64,000 nt of DNA, taken from positions 1-64,000 of the forward strand of contig CAINED010000033.1 of the NCBI GenBank assembly GCA_903847605.1. Direction: 5' to 3'. The notes below the pieces were generated by a model. The model had not been told where the DNA came from and ran no database searches. It saw only the letters and a list, made by a program, of their open reading frames with translations. Of the stretch, positions 1 through 8,737 are shown in pieces. Origin of the DNA: an uncultured Hyphomicrobiales bacterium. GTDB taxonomy: Bacteria > Pseudomonadota > Alphaproteobacteria > Rhizobiales > Beijerinckiaceae. Positions within the stretch are counted from its first letter, which is position 1; each line of letters opens with the position of its first letter. Made by a program: the position numbers and the translations under genes.

Positions 1-186
1 ATGGGAAACGACATTCTGCGTGACGGAGAGATTGCCGGCGGTCGCAATCATCATCACCCGCTCGCCCGGCTGCTCGAAGACATGCAGCTTGCGAAAGGTC
101 GAAATATTGTCGAGTCCTGCGTTCGTGCGCGTGTCCGCGATCATCACGAGACCTTCGCGCACGAGGATTCCGCAGCAATATGTCAT
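1..186 (-). CDS. Anbu proteasome-type protease, N-terminal part (cut by window edge)
   Basis: The first 62 codons are present, starting at ATG 184-186 and running off the window edge. The product begins MTYCCGILVREGLVMIADTR, matching the bacterial proteasome-like Anbu family, whose mature N-terminal threonine (here Thr2) would be the nucleophile. The IADTRT segment and the later ATAGNLSVTQ segment fit the beta-subunit fold. Anbu is known to self-assemble into a cytoplasmic ring-like protease and to be encoded with a circularly permuted ATP-grasp protein, an alpha-E protein and a transglutaminase, which is exactly the set upstream on this strand. The 75 bp gap to the transglutaminase gene suggests the same transcript. 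Substrate unknown. Confidence 0.85.
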   Translation of the reverse strand, partial: MTYCCGILVREGLVMIADTRTNAGLDNISTFRKLHVFEQPGERVMMIATAGNLSVTQNVVSH

Positions 187-261
187 ATTCAATTCCCCCG
201 GCTGCGGTTCAATAGCTGCCGAAAGTCGCCAATGGCAAGCCCGCTCTTGCGATGCGCGCCG

Positions 262-1080
262 TCAGTTCTGCCGTTGCGCACGCGCCTGCGACACTGCGAC
301 GTTAACCCTGAGACTTTCGCCAACGCCAGCATTCTGCGCGCCGCGCACGGGCGCCGCATCGAGGTAATCGAGGCCAAAAGCGATCCGTACATGCGATTCG
401 CACGGACACATGCAATTGGCCGGATCGAATCCGACCCAGCCGAGATCGGGAATATAGGCTTCGGCCCAGGCATGGCCGGCCTCCTGATCGACGACGCCAT
501 CGTCGCGGAAGAAATGACCGGAAATGTAGCGCGCCGGCGTTCCGCCTGCGCGCGCCGCGGCAATAAAGATTTGGGCGTAATCCTGACAGACCCCGCGTCC
601 GAGGCTCCATGCATCTTTCGCAGATGTCGCTGCATGCGTGGGGTCGGTGTCGAATTGCATCCGCGCGTGTATGCGGCCCATGAGTTCATGCAGCCCGTCG
701 AGCGGCCCCCTTGCGAGGCAAGTTCTGCCGAGATCCTCGATCCCGGCGTCAGCTTCGGTCAGCGCCGTCTCGCGCAGATAGAGCAAGGGCGAGAACCTCT
801 CGACGGCATAACGCACGACGCCTGCCGTATCGAATGTCTCGACATGACCCTCGACGACAAGACTGAGCGAGGAGACGCGCTGCGCGACTGTAAACGTATG
901 CGTGATATTGCCAAAAGCGTCCTCGCCCGCTTTCAGCCGACAATCCGCGTCACAATCTATGCGCCAGGATATGACGTGCTGCCCCTCATGCGAGCGCGGC
1001 GTCAGACGGAGAAGCTGGATGATGGATTTCGGCGGCGTCGCATAGGTGTAATGAGTTTCGTGCCTGACTGCGATACGCAT
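262..1080 (-). CDS. Transglutaminase-like cysteine protease family protein
   Basis: 272 aa. An N-terminal beta region (bacterial transglutaminase-like N domain, about residues 1-90) precedes a transglutaminase-core domain. The catalytic triad is readable: Cys165 in GRGVCQDYAQ, His203 in GHAWAEAYI and Asp219 in WVGFDPAN. There is no signal peptide, so it should be cytoplasmic. Its start is 7 bp after the alpha-E stop, so it belongs to the ATP-grasp/alpha-E/Anbu operon. The predicted role of these enzymes is to hydrolyse or make amide bonds in a peptide-like product of the ATP-grasp ligase; no substrate has been proved. Confidence 0.9.
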   Translation of the reverse strand: MRIAVRHETHYTYATPPKSIIQLLRLTPRSHEGQHVISWRIDCDADCRLKAGEDAFGNITHTFTVAQRVSSLSLVVEGHVETFDTAGVVRYAVERFSPLLYLRETALTEADAGIEDLGRTCLARGPLDGLHELMGRIHARMQFDTDPTHAATSAKDAWSLGRGVCQDYAQIFIAAARAGGTPARYISGHFFRDDGVVDQEAGHAWAEAYIPDLGWVGFDPANCMCPCESHVRIAFGLDYLDAAPVRGAQNAGVGESLRVNVAVSQARAQRQN

Positions 1081-1087
1081 GGCGCTC

Positions 1088-2047
1088 TCACGACAAGAGA
1101 TATTGTTCGGCGATCACGCCGCCAAGACGGCTGTTGTCGGCGAGGAACTCTGTCACGAATTCGTGCAGCCCACGCTGAAAGATTTCGTCGCGGCGGCTGT
1201 TCAGAAGCCGCGTATAAGTCGAGCGCGCAAGGCGCTGCGAGACTCCCTGCTGGCCGTAATCCTGCCCGATGAAATCGAGATAACGCGCGAGGTTTTCATA
1301 ACAGGAGACGAGCGAGCGCGGCATTTCCCGCCGTAACACGAGAAGATCCATGATCAGCCAAGGCTTGATGCTCTCGCGATAGACCCAGTGATAGGCGGTA
1401 AGCGCCGAGACCGCGCGCAGGATTGCTGTCCACTGGAAAAAATCGAGAGTGCCGCCAACCTGTTCGGCCTCCGGCAACAGCACATGGTATTTCACGTCGA
1501 GGACGCGCGCGGTATTGTCGGCGCGCTCCATGTAAAGACCGAGCCGATTGAACCAGTAGGAATCGTTGCGCAACATCGTGCGATAGGCTGCGCCGTCGAA
1601 GTCGCGCGAGATGGTTTTGACGAAATCGAGAAAGCGGTCGACCTCCTCACGCGGCATAGGCTTCGTCACGTCGCGCGAACTTTCGATGCGCCGCAACTCG
1701 AGCCAGGCCGCGTTGATCGATTCCCACATCTCCACCGTGAGGGCCGTGCGCACTGCGCGCGCAGCGCGGCGCGCATTCTCGATGCAGTTGCGGATGGAAG
1801 ATGGATTGTCGCGATCGAAAGCCAAAAATGCGAACACATTGTCCTGATCCGGAACATCGTGAATCTGCTTGAACAGCTCGAGATTGCCGGCCGCGGCAAG
1901 CGGGCTGATCCATTCCGTGCCGTCGCCGCCATAGGCTTTCGGGAGAGCCGCCAGACGTAAGGCTGCGTCGATCATGCGTGCGGAGAAGTCCGCACGTTCG
2001 ATATAACGCGCCACCCAGAAAAGATTGTCCGCACTGCGCGCAAGCAT
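1088..2047 (-). CDS. Alpha-E domain-containing protein (DUF403)
   Basis: 319 aa, almost all helical and rich in Arg and Glu. It starts MLARSADNLFWVARYIERAD, the hallmark opening of the alpha-E family. The family nearly always sits next to a circularly permuted ATP-grasp gene and may act as its partner or as a peptide tag carrier; biochemical function is unproven. Only 3 bp separate it from the upstream ATP-grasp gene and 7 bp from the downstream transglutaminase gene, so co-translation is likely. Confidence 0.92.
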   Translation of the reverse strand: MLARSADNLFWVARYIERADFSARMIDAALRLAALPKAYGGDGTEWISPLAAAGNLELFKQIHDVPDQDNVFAFLAFDRDNPSSIRNCIENARRAARAVRTALTVEMWESINAAWLELRRIESSRDVTKPMPREEVDRFLDFVKTISRDFDGAAYRTMLRNDSYWFNRLGLYMERADNTARVLDVKYHVLLPEAEQVGGTLDFFQWTAILRAVSALTAYHWVYRESIKPWLIMDLLVLRREMPRSLVSCYENLARYLDFIGQDYGQQGVSQRLARSTYTRLLNSRRDEIFQRGLHEFVTEFLADNSRLGGVIAEQYLLS

Positions 2048-2050
2048 ACG

Positions 2051-3526
2051 TTACGACCCGCCCTGACTCTGGAATGACTGCGATTGCTGCTGCCGCTGCC
2101 CGGCGCCCGGCGTGTCCTCGATGATCCACGTATCCTTCGTGCCGCCGCCCTGGCTGGAATTCACGACGAGCGAACCTTCCTTCATCGCAACGCGCGTGAG
2201 GCCGCCCGGCACGGCGCGCACGCCATTCGCGCCGGTCAGCACGAAAGGCCTGAGATCGACATGCCGCGCGCCGATGGAGTCGCCCGCAAACGCCGGGCAG
2301 GTCGAAAGCGATAGGGTCGGCTGGGCGATGTAATTGGCGGGGTCGGCCTTCACCTTTTCGGCAAAGGCAGCGATCTGCTCTTTCGTTGAATGCGGTCCCA
2401 CAAGCATTCCGTAGCCGCCCGAACCGTTCACTTCTTTCACGACGAGTTCGCCGAGATGATCGAGGACGTATTTCGCGGCATCTTCCTCGCGGCAGCGCCA
2501 TGTCGGCACGTTCTTGAGTATGGGTTCCTCGCCCGTGAAGAAGCGGATGATTTCGGGCATGTAAGTATAGATTGCCTTGTCGTCGGCTATGCCGGTGCCG
2601 ACGGCGTTCGCCAGCGTAACATTTCCCGCGAGATAGGCACCCATCAGGCCGGCGACACCGAGCGCGGAATCCGGCCTGAACACCAGCGGGTCCAGAAACT
2701 CGTCGTCGATACGCCGATAAATGACATCGACGCGCTGCGGCCCCCGCGTCGTGCGCATGTAAACGACATCTTCGCGCACGAAGAGATCGTTGCCTTCCAC
2801 GAGTTCGACGCCGAGGCGATCGGCCAAAAAGGAATGTTCGTAATAGGCGCTGTTATATTGCCCTGGCGTTAGCAGCACGACATTCGGTTCGCCCCGCGCG
2901 CTCGCCGGCGCGACGGATTTGAGGCAGGTCAGCAGTTCGTCCGTATAATTCTCGACTGGCGCAACGCGATGACGGGCGAAGAGCTCCGGCATAAGCCGCA
3001 TCATCACTTCGCGATTTTCAAGCATGTAGGAGACGCCGGAAGGCGTGCGCGCGTTGTCCTCGAGAACGTAAAAATCCTGGTCGTCGACGCGCACGATGTC
3101 GATGCCGGCGATCTGCACCCAGACGTCATGCGGGACGCGATGCCCCGCCATTTCCGGGCGGTAACAGGCATTGCGCAGGACAATATCCTCGGGGATCACG
3201 CCGGCCCTGATCGCTTCCTGCGCGCCGTAGATATCGGCGATGAACATGTTCAGCGTCTTGACGCGCTGCTTGAGGCCGGCCTCGAGCTTGACCCACTCCG
3301 ATTGCGAGAGGATGCGTGGGATGATGTCGAACGGGATCAGACGTTCGGTGGCTTCCTGCTCCCCGTAAACGGCGAAGGTGATGCCGATGCGTCGAAACAT
3401 CAGCTCGGCCTGCGCCCGCCTGGCTTCCAGCAAAGTGGGCGGCGTGTGCGCCAGCCAGTCCTCGACGAGGCGGTAGCACGAACGCACTACCCCTTCGCTT
3501 CCCTTCATTTCATCGAAATGCGTCAT
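2051..3526 (-). CDS. Circularly permuted type 2 ATP-grasp protein (DUF404/DUF407)
   Basis: 491 aa, full length for the family. Recognisable segments include the N-terminal FDEMKG region, PSGVSYMLENREVMMRLMPE, VLLTPGQYNSAYYEH and the nucleotide-binding VVKEVNGSGGYGMLVGP. The family is predicted to be an amide-bond-forming ligase using ATP, making a peptide or a peptide-modified product. It is the first gene of the minus-strand cluster ending in Anbu. The C-terminus is a low-complexity Gln/Ser tail. The 148 bp upstream, shared with the end of the PepSY gene, must hold the promoter; I see no clear boxes there. Confidence 0.92.
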   Translation of the reverse strand: MTHFDEMKGSEGVVRSCYRLVEDWLAHTPPTLLEARRAQAELMFRRIGITFAVYGEQEATERLIPFDIIPRILSQSEWVKLEAGLKQRVKTLNMFIADIYGAQEAIRAGVIPEDIVLRNACYRPEMAGHRVPHDVWVQIAGIDIVRVDDQDFYVLEDNARTPSGVSYMLENREVMMRLMPELFARHRVAPVENYTDELLTCLKSVAPASARGEPNVVLLTPGQYNSAYYEHSFLADRLGVELVEGNDLFVREDVVYMRTTRGPQRVDVIYRRIDDEFLDPLVFRPDSALGVAGLMGAYLAGNVTLANAVGTGIADDKAIYTYMPEIIRFFTGEEPILKNVPTWRCREEDAAKYVLDHLGELVVKEVNGSGGYGMLVGPHSTKEQIAAFAEKVKADPANYIAQPTLSLSTCPAFAGDSIGARHVDLRPFVLTGANGVRAVPGGLTRVAMKEGSLVVNSSQGGGTKDTWIIEDTPGAGQRQQQSQSFQSQGGS

Positions 3527-3674
3527 GTCCCATCATGCCTGCGCCACGCAGTCTCGGCTACAGGATTTATCAAGCAAGGCATGTACCAGCGCAAAGCTGA
3601 AGCAAGCTGCACAGCTGAAGGCTCGTTTGATCGCATTTGCTTACAAGCCGAGCAACTTGCCTGCACCCTGGGCA

Positions 3675-4607
3675 TTATTCCGCAGGCGCGGCGTGAATTG
3701 GCTGGCGCACCCGCCGGCGGCGGCGAAAGGTCCGTTTGGCCCAGATCCACATGCCTGTGACGAGCAGAAGGACGAAGGCGAGCGACAGGATCACGTTCAT
3801 CACGCCGCCCCAGACGCCCCAGAAATCGCCCTGGTGGAACATGCGCGGCCAGTTCGTCGGTGTCGCTTTCAGGCCTTCCCTCGATACGACATAGGTATAA
3901 CGCGCGCCGCCCTCGGTCACGAGCGCCATCTGGCGTCCGGCGCGGCTGCGAATCCATTGGAGACCCGAAAGATCATGCTTTTGCGCGATCATCCTGACGG
4001 CTTCGAGCACCGGGACCGGCTGAGCGCGCGCTAAATCGGCTGCAAAACTGATGCGTAGCGCCATGAAGACGCCCGTCAGCGGCGAGAGGATCAGCAAGGG
4101 CAGGAGGAACCAGGCGGTGGCCTTGTGCCATCCGGAAATCGTATTGCGGATGCGCGGCAGACCCATGAAGACGCCGACGACCATGCCGAAGACCATGCAA
4201 ATGGTCGAAACCAGCACGATCGGAACTTTCGTGATCTCTTCGAGGCCGAAAACGAAATGCTCGTGCACCGGCCGCGACCAGCGCATCAGATCGGTGAGCC
4301 ACGAGTCGTCATCCGCCTCGCCGCCGGTCCGCAGATCGATATCGACCGAACCATCCGGCCCGGCCCCTGCGATCGACAGGGTTTTTTCATAGTGATCCAG
4401 CCGCAGGCCGCGCGCCTTCCCGACGGCGTCATGCTGGGCGAGATAGCCCTCGATCTGCGCTAGGGTGATGGAGCCGGGCTTCACCCCGGCCACCTGCAGG
4501 ATCGGCTGGAAAGAGAGAATCAGGCCGGTGACGATGATGACGGCCAGCGGGATCGAGAAAACTACGAAAATCCAGCGGTGTAGCCGCAGAAGTATGGCTT
4601 GTGTCAT
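3675..4607 (-). CDS. PepSY-associated TM helix domain protein
   Basis: 310 aa from the chosen ATG at 4605-4607, which has a purine-rich GGGGCTTTCC stretch upstream; a TTG 54 bp further out gives an unlikely extension. The product has four hydrophobic helices: near the N-terminus (RWIFVVFSIPLAVIIVTGLI), two in the middle (IVLVSTICMVFGMVVGVFMG and the AWFLLPLLILSPLTG region), and one at the C-terminus followed by an Arg-rich tail. Between them lie PepSY-like periplasmic segments with HxxxH-type pairs such as RPVHEHFVFG. Relatives include membrane parts of siderophore-iron reductases; here no iron transporter is adjacent, so the role stays open. Confidence 0.8.
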   Translation of the reverse strand: MTQAILLRLHRWIFVVFSIPLAVIIVTGLILSFQPILQVAGVKPGSITLAQIEGYLAQHDAVGKARGLRLDHYEKTLSIAGAGPDGSVDIDLRTGGEADDDSWLTDLMRWSRPVHEHFVFGLEEITKVPIVLVSTICMVFGMVVGVFMGLPRIRNTISGWHKATAWFLLPLLILSPLTGVFMALRISFAADLARAQPVPVLEAVRMIAQKHDLSGLQWIRSRAGRQMALVTEGGARYTYVVSREGLKATPTNWPRMFHQGDFWGVWGGVMNVILSLAFVLLLVTGMWIWAKRTFRRRRRVRQPIHAAPAE

Positions 4608-4816
4608 GGAAAGCCCCAACAAATGAGCGACCGGATCGAGCGTGGCCGCAGGATGCTGCAATGCGGCAAAGGCGGCAACTTAGCGATTTGTCACGTTCAT
4701 TAAGGATTGTTCATGCGTTGGCAGTTCTGACCTGCAATTGCCCTTTCCTCTCGCTCTTTGCTAAACCGCCTCAACTTTGCGCCGCCTGAGCGGCCAGCCC
4801 TCGGAAATTCCGGAAC

Positions 4817-6394
4817 ATGACCACGCTCGACCCGGTCGCCAAGCGGCGAACCTTCGCTATCATCTCGCATCCCGACGCGGGCAAGACGACGCTGACGGAA
4901 AAGCTGCTGCTGTTCGGCGGCGCGATCCAGCTCGCGGGCGAGGTGCGCGCCAAGGCGAACCGCCGCCAGACGCGCTCGGACTGGATGGCGATCGAGCGCC
5001 AGCGCGGCATTTCCGTCGTCACATCGGTGATGACCTTCGAATACGGCGGCCATGTCTTCAATCTGCTTGATACGCCCGGCCACGAAGACTTTTCCGAGGA
5101 CACCTACCGCACGCTGACGGCGGTCGACAGCGCCGTCATGGTCATCGACGCCGCCAAGGGCATCGAGGCGCGCACGCGAAAGCTCTTCGAAGTTTGCCGT
5201 CTGCGCGACATTCCCATCGTCACCTTCATCAACAAGATGGACCGTGAGACGCGCGATCCCTTCGAGCTCATCGACGAGATCGAGTCGACGCTCGCGCTCG
5301 ACGTTGCGCCGATGACATGGCCGATCGGCAGCGGCAGGACATTTGCCGGCACCTACGACATCCGCAATTCGACCGTGCGGCTGATCGACCGCGACGAAGA
5401 GCCGATGAAAGTGAACGGTCCCGACGACCCGCGCATCGCCGAACTCCTGCCCGAACACGAACGCGCCGCCTTCCGCGAAAGCCTTTCGCTGGCGGTGGAG
5501 GCGTTAAAGCCTTTCGACAAGGCAGCGTTCCTGGAGGGGCATCTGACGCCGGCCTATTTCGGCTCGGCGCTGAAGACATTTGGCGTGAAGGATCTGATCG
5601 ACGCACTCGGCGAATTCGCGCCGCCGCCGCGCGATCAGGAAAGCGCCTCGCGCACCATCGACGCGCGCGAAAAGAAGATGACGGGCTTCGTGTTCAAGAT
5701 ACAGGCGAACATGGACCCCAACCATCGCGACCGCATCGCCTTCATGCGCGTGTGTTCCGGCAAGCTTGCGCGCGGCATGAAGGCCAAGATCGTGCGCACC
5801 GGCAAGAACATGGCGCTGACGGCGCCGCAGTTCTTCTTCGCGCAGGATCGCCAGATCGCCGACGAAGCCTTCGCGGGCGATGTCGTCGGCATTCCCAATC
5901 ACGGGGTGCTGCGCATCGGCGACACGTTGACCGAAGGCGAGGACGTTGTGTTCCGCGGCGTACCGAGTTTCGCGCCGGAAATCCTGCGCCGGGTGAAACT
6001 CGGCGACGCCATGAAGGCCAAGAAACTGCGCGAGGCCCTGCAGCAAATGGCGGAAGAAGGCGTGGTGCAGCTCTTCATCCCCAATGACGGCTCGCCCGCC
6101 ATCGTCGGCGTCGTCGGCGCGCTGCAGCTCGATGTTTTGAAGGAGCGGCTCGCCGCCGAATACCAGCTGCCCGTCGATTTCGAACAGACCCGCTTCGAAC
6201 TCGCGCGCTGGGTGACGAGCGAGGACAGGGCGGAACTGGAAAAATTCATGCGCACCTTCCCCTCGGCCATGGCCAACGACCTCGACGGCGCACCTGTCTT
6301 CATGGCGCCCTCTGCATGGTCGCTGCGCCACGATCAGGAAAACTGGCCGAAGGTGTCGTTCACGGATGTGAAGGATTACCAGAAGGCGGCGTGA
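4817..6394 (+). CDS. prfC: Peptide chain release factor 3
   Basis: 525 aa translational GTPase that recycles RF1/RF2 from the ribosome. Visible GTPase motifs: P-loop SHPDAGKT (residues 17-24), G3 DTPGHEDF and G4 NKMD. The RF3-specific start, with KRRTFAIISHPDAGKTTLTEKLL and the switch sequence WMAIERQRGISVVTSVM, separates it from EF-G. The start codon has only a weak purine run upstream. It is monocistronic here and convergent with the Bug-type gene 15 bp downstream. Confidence 0.97.
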   Translation: MTTLDPVAKRRTFAIISHPDAGKTTLTEKLLLFGGAIQLAGEVRAKANRRQTRSDWMAIERQRGISVVTSVMTFEYGGHVFNLLDTPGHEDFSEDTYRTLTAVDSAVMVIDAAKGIEARTRKLFEVCRLRDIPIVTFINKMDRETRDPFELIDEIESTLALDVAPMTWPIGSGRTFAGTYDIRNSTVRLIDRDEEPMKVNGPDDPRIAELLPEHERAAFRESLSLAVEALKPFDKAAFLEGHLTPAYFGSALKTFGVKDLIDALGEFAPPPRDQESASRTIDAREKKMTGFVFKIQANMDPNHRDRIAFMRVCSGKLARGMKAKIVRTGKNMALTAPQFFFAQDRQIADEAFAGDVVGIPNHGVLRIGDTLTEGEDVVFRGVPSFAPEILRRVKLGDAMKAKKLREALQQMAEEGVVQLFIPNDGSPAIVGVVGALQLDVLKERLAAEYQLPVDFEQTRFELARWVTSEDRAELEKFMRTFPSAMANDLDGAPVFMAPSAWSLRHDQENWPKVSFTDVKDYQKAA

Positions 6395-6413
6395 AGTCGG
6401 ATCGAGACTTCAC
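6391..6413. terminator. Possible hairpin shared by convergent stop codons
   Basis: GTGAAGT (6391-6397) and ACTTCAC (6407-6413) form a 7 bp inverted repeat with a 9 nt loop that spans the stop codons of both prfC and the convergent binding-protein gene. No T-run follows, so intrinsic termination is only a suggestion. Confidence 0.3.
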
Positions 6414-7393
6414 TGCTTCTCGATCTTCGCCTTCTCGACGATCCCCTTCCAGGTCTCGTATTCGTTCTTGAGCATGGCGTCCATCGCTGCGGGCGACGGC
6501 GACACATAGGGCTCCGACCCCACATCTTCGAGAAACTTGCGCGTCTCCGGGCGCTGCGCGATTTCGCTCAGCCAGCCGTGCATTTGCTTGACGATGGGCT
6601 CTGGCACGCCTTTCGGCATCCAGGCCGCCCATTTCACGGAATAGTCGAGCGGCACGCCCGATTCCTTCATCGTGGGAATATCGGACGCGAAGGAAACGCG
6701 TTTCGGCGTGGACGCGGCGATCATCGTCACTTTCCCGGCGCGCGATTGCATCATGGCGAGCGTCGCATCGGCAAATACGAAATCGATCAGACCGCCCGCA
6801 ACATCGTTTGTCGCATCGGACGTCGCCTTGTAGCCGACGGCCGTGGCTTCCGCGCCGATGAGTTGCAGATACCATGCCGAGACGACGCGATGGCTCGCGG
6901 TGGCCACGGCGTATTTCGCCTCGCCCTTTTTCGCCCTGATCATCGCCGTGAGATCAGCGAGAGTCTTGATACCGCTTTGCGGATTGACGACTAGGATAAG
7001 GCCGATGTCGTTGAGGGTCGCCACCGATTGCAAAGCATTGAGCGGATCGTAATCCGCGCCTTTCATCATGAGCGGATTGCCAACGAGTGCAGCGGAACCG
7101 GTAATGATCATCGTATAGCCATCGGGCTTGGATTCCATCGCCGCGCGATTGCCGAGATGGCCGTTGGCGCCGACGCGGTTTTCGACGACGAAATTCTGGT
7201 TGGTGATATTTTTGAGCGCATTCGCCCAGTAACGCACCATGATGTCGCCGCCGCCGCCCGCGACATAGGCGCAGATGACACGCACGGGACGCGAGGGATA
7301 GGTCTCCTGCGCGAAAGCCGGCATGGTCCAACGCGCCATTGGCAAAGCGGCCAGCGGCAAGGCGCACAGCGTTCGTCTCGTCAGCTTTGTCAT
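6410..7393 (-). CDS. Bug/TctC-family periplasmic solute-binding protein
   Basis: 327 aa with a Sec-type signal peptide ending PAFAQE. The body shows Bug-family landmarks: YPSRPVRVICAYVAGGGGD near the N-terminus, VVENRVGANGHLGNRAAMESKPDGYT and DIPTMKESGVP. The family binds carboxylates or amino acids for tripartite tricarboxylate transporters, but no tctA/tctB membrane genes lie nearby. I chose ATG 7391-7393 because GGGAGGG lies just upstream; an in-frame extension to 7420 lacks such support. It follows the MetE-like gene by 17 bp and probably shares its transcript. Confidence 0.9.
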   Translation of the reverse strand: MTKLTRRTLCALPLAALPMARWTMPAFAQETYPSRPVRVICAYVAGGGGDIMVRYWANALKNITNQNFVVENRVGANGHLGNRAAMESKPDGYTMIITGSAALVGNPLMMKGADYDPLNALQSVATLNDIGLILVVNPQSGIKTLADLTAMIRAKKGEAKYAVATASHRVVSAWYLQLIGAEATAVGYKATSDATNDVAGGLIDFVFADATLAMMQSRAGKVTMIAASTPKRVSFASDIPTMKESGVPLDYSVKWAAWMPKGVPEPIVKQMHGWLSEIAQRPETRKFLEDVGSEPYVSPSPAAMDAMLKNEYETWKGIVEKAKIEKQ

Positions 7394-7410
7394 CACGCCC
7401 TCCCGAAGAG

Positions 7411-8529
7411 TCAGTTCCACACTTCGCCAGCCACGCGCGCCAGCAGTTCAAGCTTCTTCCATTGCTGTTCGTAGGTCATGTGTGCGCCGTCGCGCGTCGC
7501 CGATCCCTGGAAGCCGCATTGCGACGAGATCGCAATCCGGTCGAGCGGGCAATAGCGCGCGGCGTCCTCGATGCGTCGCAGAAGCGCGTCACGCGTTTCG
7601 AGTTCCGGATTTGTGCTGCTGACGAGGCCGATCACCACGATCTTGCCCCTGGGCAAATGACGCAGCGGCTCGAAACTGCCGACCTTTTCGGAATCGTATT
7701 CGAGCAGGAAGCGATCGACATGCAATTCGCCGAATAGCCGTTCCGCCAGCCATTCGTAACTGCCTGTACGGCGCGCGAAACCGGCGCGGCTGCCGCGGCA
7801 AAGATGCATCGCGAGTGTAAGGCCCGGGCGGCGCACGGCATCATAACACGCGTTCTCTGCAGCGATGTCCGCGAGCAATGCCTTTTCGGGATCCTGCCCT
7901 GCAGCCTGCAACTGCTCGCGGCCGCCATCCTCGCCATAGATGGTGAAGCCTTCGTCGAATTGCAGATAGGATGCGCCATCGTCGGCAAGCCCGCGCATCT
8001 CGTTTTTGACGATGCCGACGACATCGTCGAGCAAGCCGTTGCGGTCGGGATAGGCGCCATCGCTGACGCCCTTGCGCCAGCACATGCGCGCGATCATCGC
8101 CGGGCTCGGCTGCGTGATCTTGAACGGACCGGGCGCATGTTCGCGCAGGAACAGCGCGTCGGTTTGCGCGAGGCGGCGTTCCTGTTTGATCTTGCCGGTC
8201 ACCGCCTTGGTGTGCATCTGCAGCTTCACGGTCTTGCCGAACGCGTCCGTGAATTCGCGCTGCGGATAACTTGCCTCGAAGCCGGAGACGGCTTCGCTGA
8301 ACACCGTCTGCCAGGCGTCGCGGCGCATTTCGCCATCGGTGAAGATGGTCATGCCCGCGTCCTTCTGGCGGGCGAGAACCTCTTTCACGCAATCGTCCTC
8401 GACGGCTTGCAGCGCGTCCCGGCCGATGCGGCCATTGCGGAAATCGTCGCGCGCATCGAGCAGCCGCGCCGGCCGCAGGAGGCTTCCGATCTGGTCGACA
8501 CGATGTGTGTCGATGGCGACTGCGCTCAA
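7411..8529 (-). CDS. MetE C-terminal-like (cobalamin-independent methionine synthase family) protein
   Basis: 372 aa from a TTG start at 8527-8529, chosen because GGGAGGAGG lies 6 nt upstream and the family-typical opening HRVDQIGSLLRPARLLDAR follows at once. It is about half the length of MetE and corresponds to its C-terminal zinc-dependent methyltransferase barrel. Zinc ligands appear kept: His and Cys in LAMHLCRGS, Glu in FLLEYDSEK and Cys in ISSQCGFQGS. Such short proteins are often called MetE-like; many act on unknown thiols. Pairing with a Bug-type binding protein hints at uptake and use of a small substrate, not at general methionine synthesis. Confidence 0.82.
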   Translation of the reverse strand: MSAVAIDTHRVDQIGSLLRPARLLDARDDFRNGRIGRDALQAVEDDCVKEVLARQKDAGMTIFTDGEMRRDAWQTVFSEAVSGFEASYPQREFTDAFGKTVKLQMHTKAVTGKIKQERRLAQTDALFLREHAPGPFKITQPSPAMIARMCWRKGVSDGAYPDRNGLLDDVVGIVKNEMRGLADDGASYLQFDEGFTIYGEDGGREQLQAAGQDPEKALLADIAAENACYDAVRRPGLTLAMHLCRGSRAGFARRTGSYEWLAERLFGELHVDRFLLEYDSEKVGSFEPLRHLPRGKIVVIGLVSSTNPELETRDALLRRIEDAARYCPLDRIAISSQCGFQGSATRDGAHMTYEQQWKKLELLARVAGEVWN

Positions 8530-8737
8530 GCTGGCCTCCTCCCGGTAAGGCCGCTGTTGCGCGGCCGATTGTCTTTGCGGCGATGCTGACACGCGGTTTG
8601 CAGGGGTGCAAGCGGCCTCCGAAGAAAGCCGCCCTCCGATACAGTCCGGCATTAGCCATGTGTGCGGGTTTTTATCTCGCCAGCCGTGCATTCTGATAAT
8701 TTGCCGCAAATACGATTCTATTTGGCGGCTAGCGGCA

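Noticed and set aside
1..1272. Long plus-strand open frame across the Anbu and transglutaminase genes
   Set aside because: It is antisense to two well-matched minus-strand genes, has no family likeness and is Arg/Cys-rich as expected of a shadow in GC-rich DNA.
8530..8737. Cobalamin or SAM riboswitch before the MetE-like gene
   Set aside because: I looked for conserved core elements on the minus strand and saw none.
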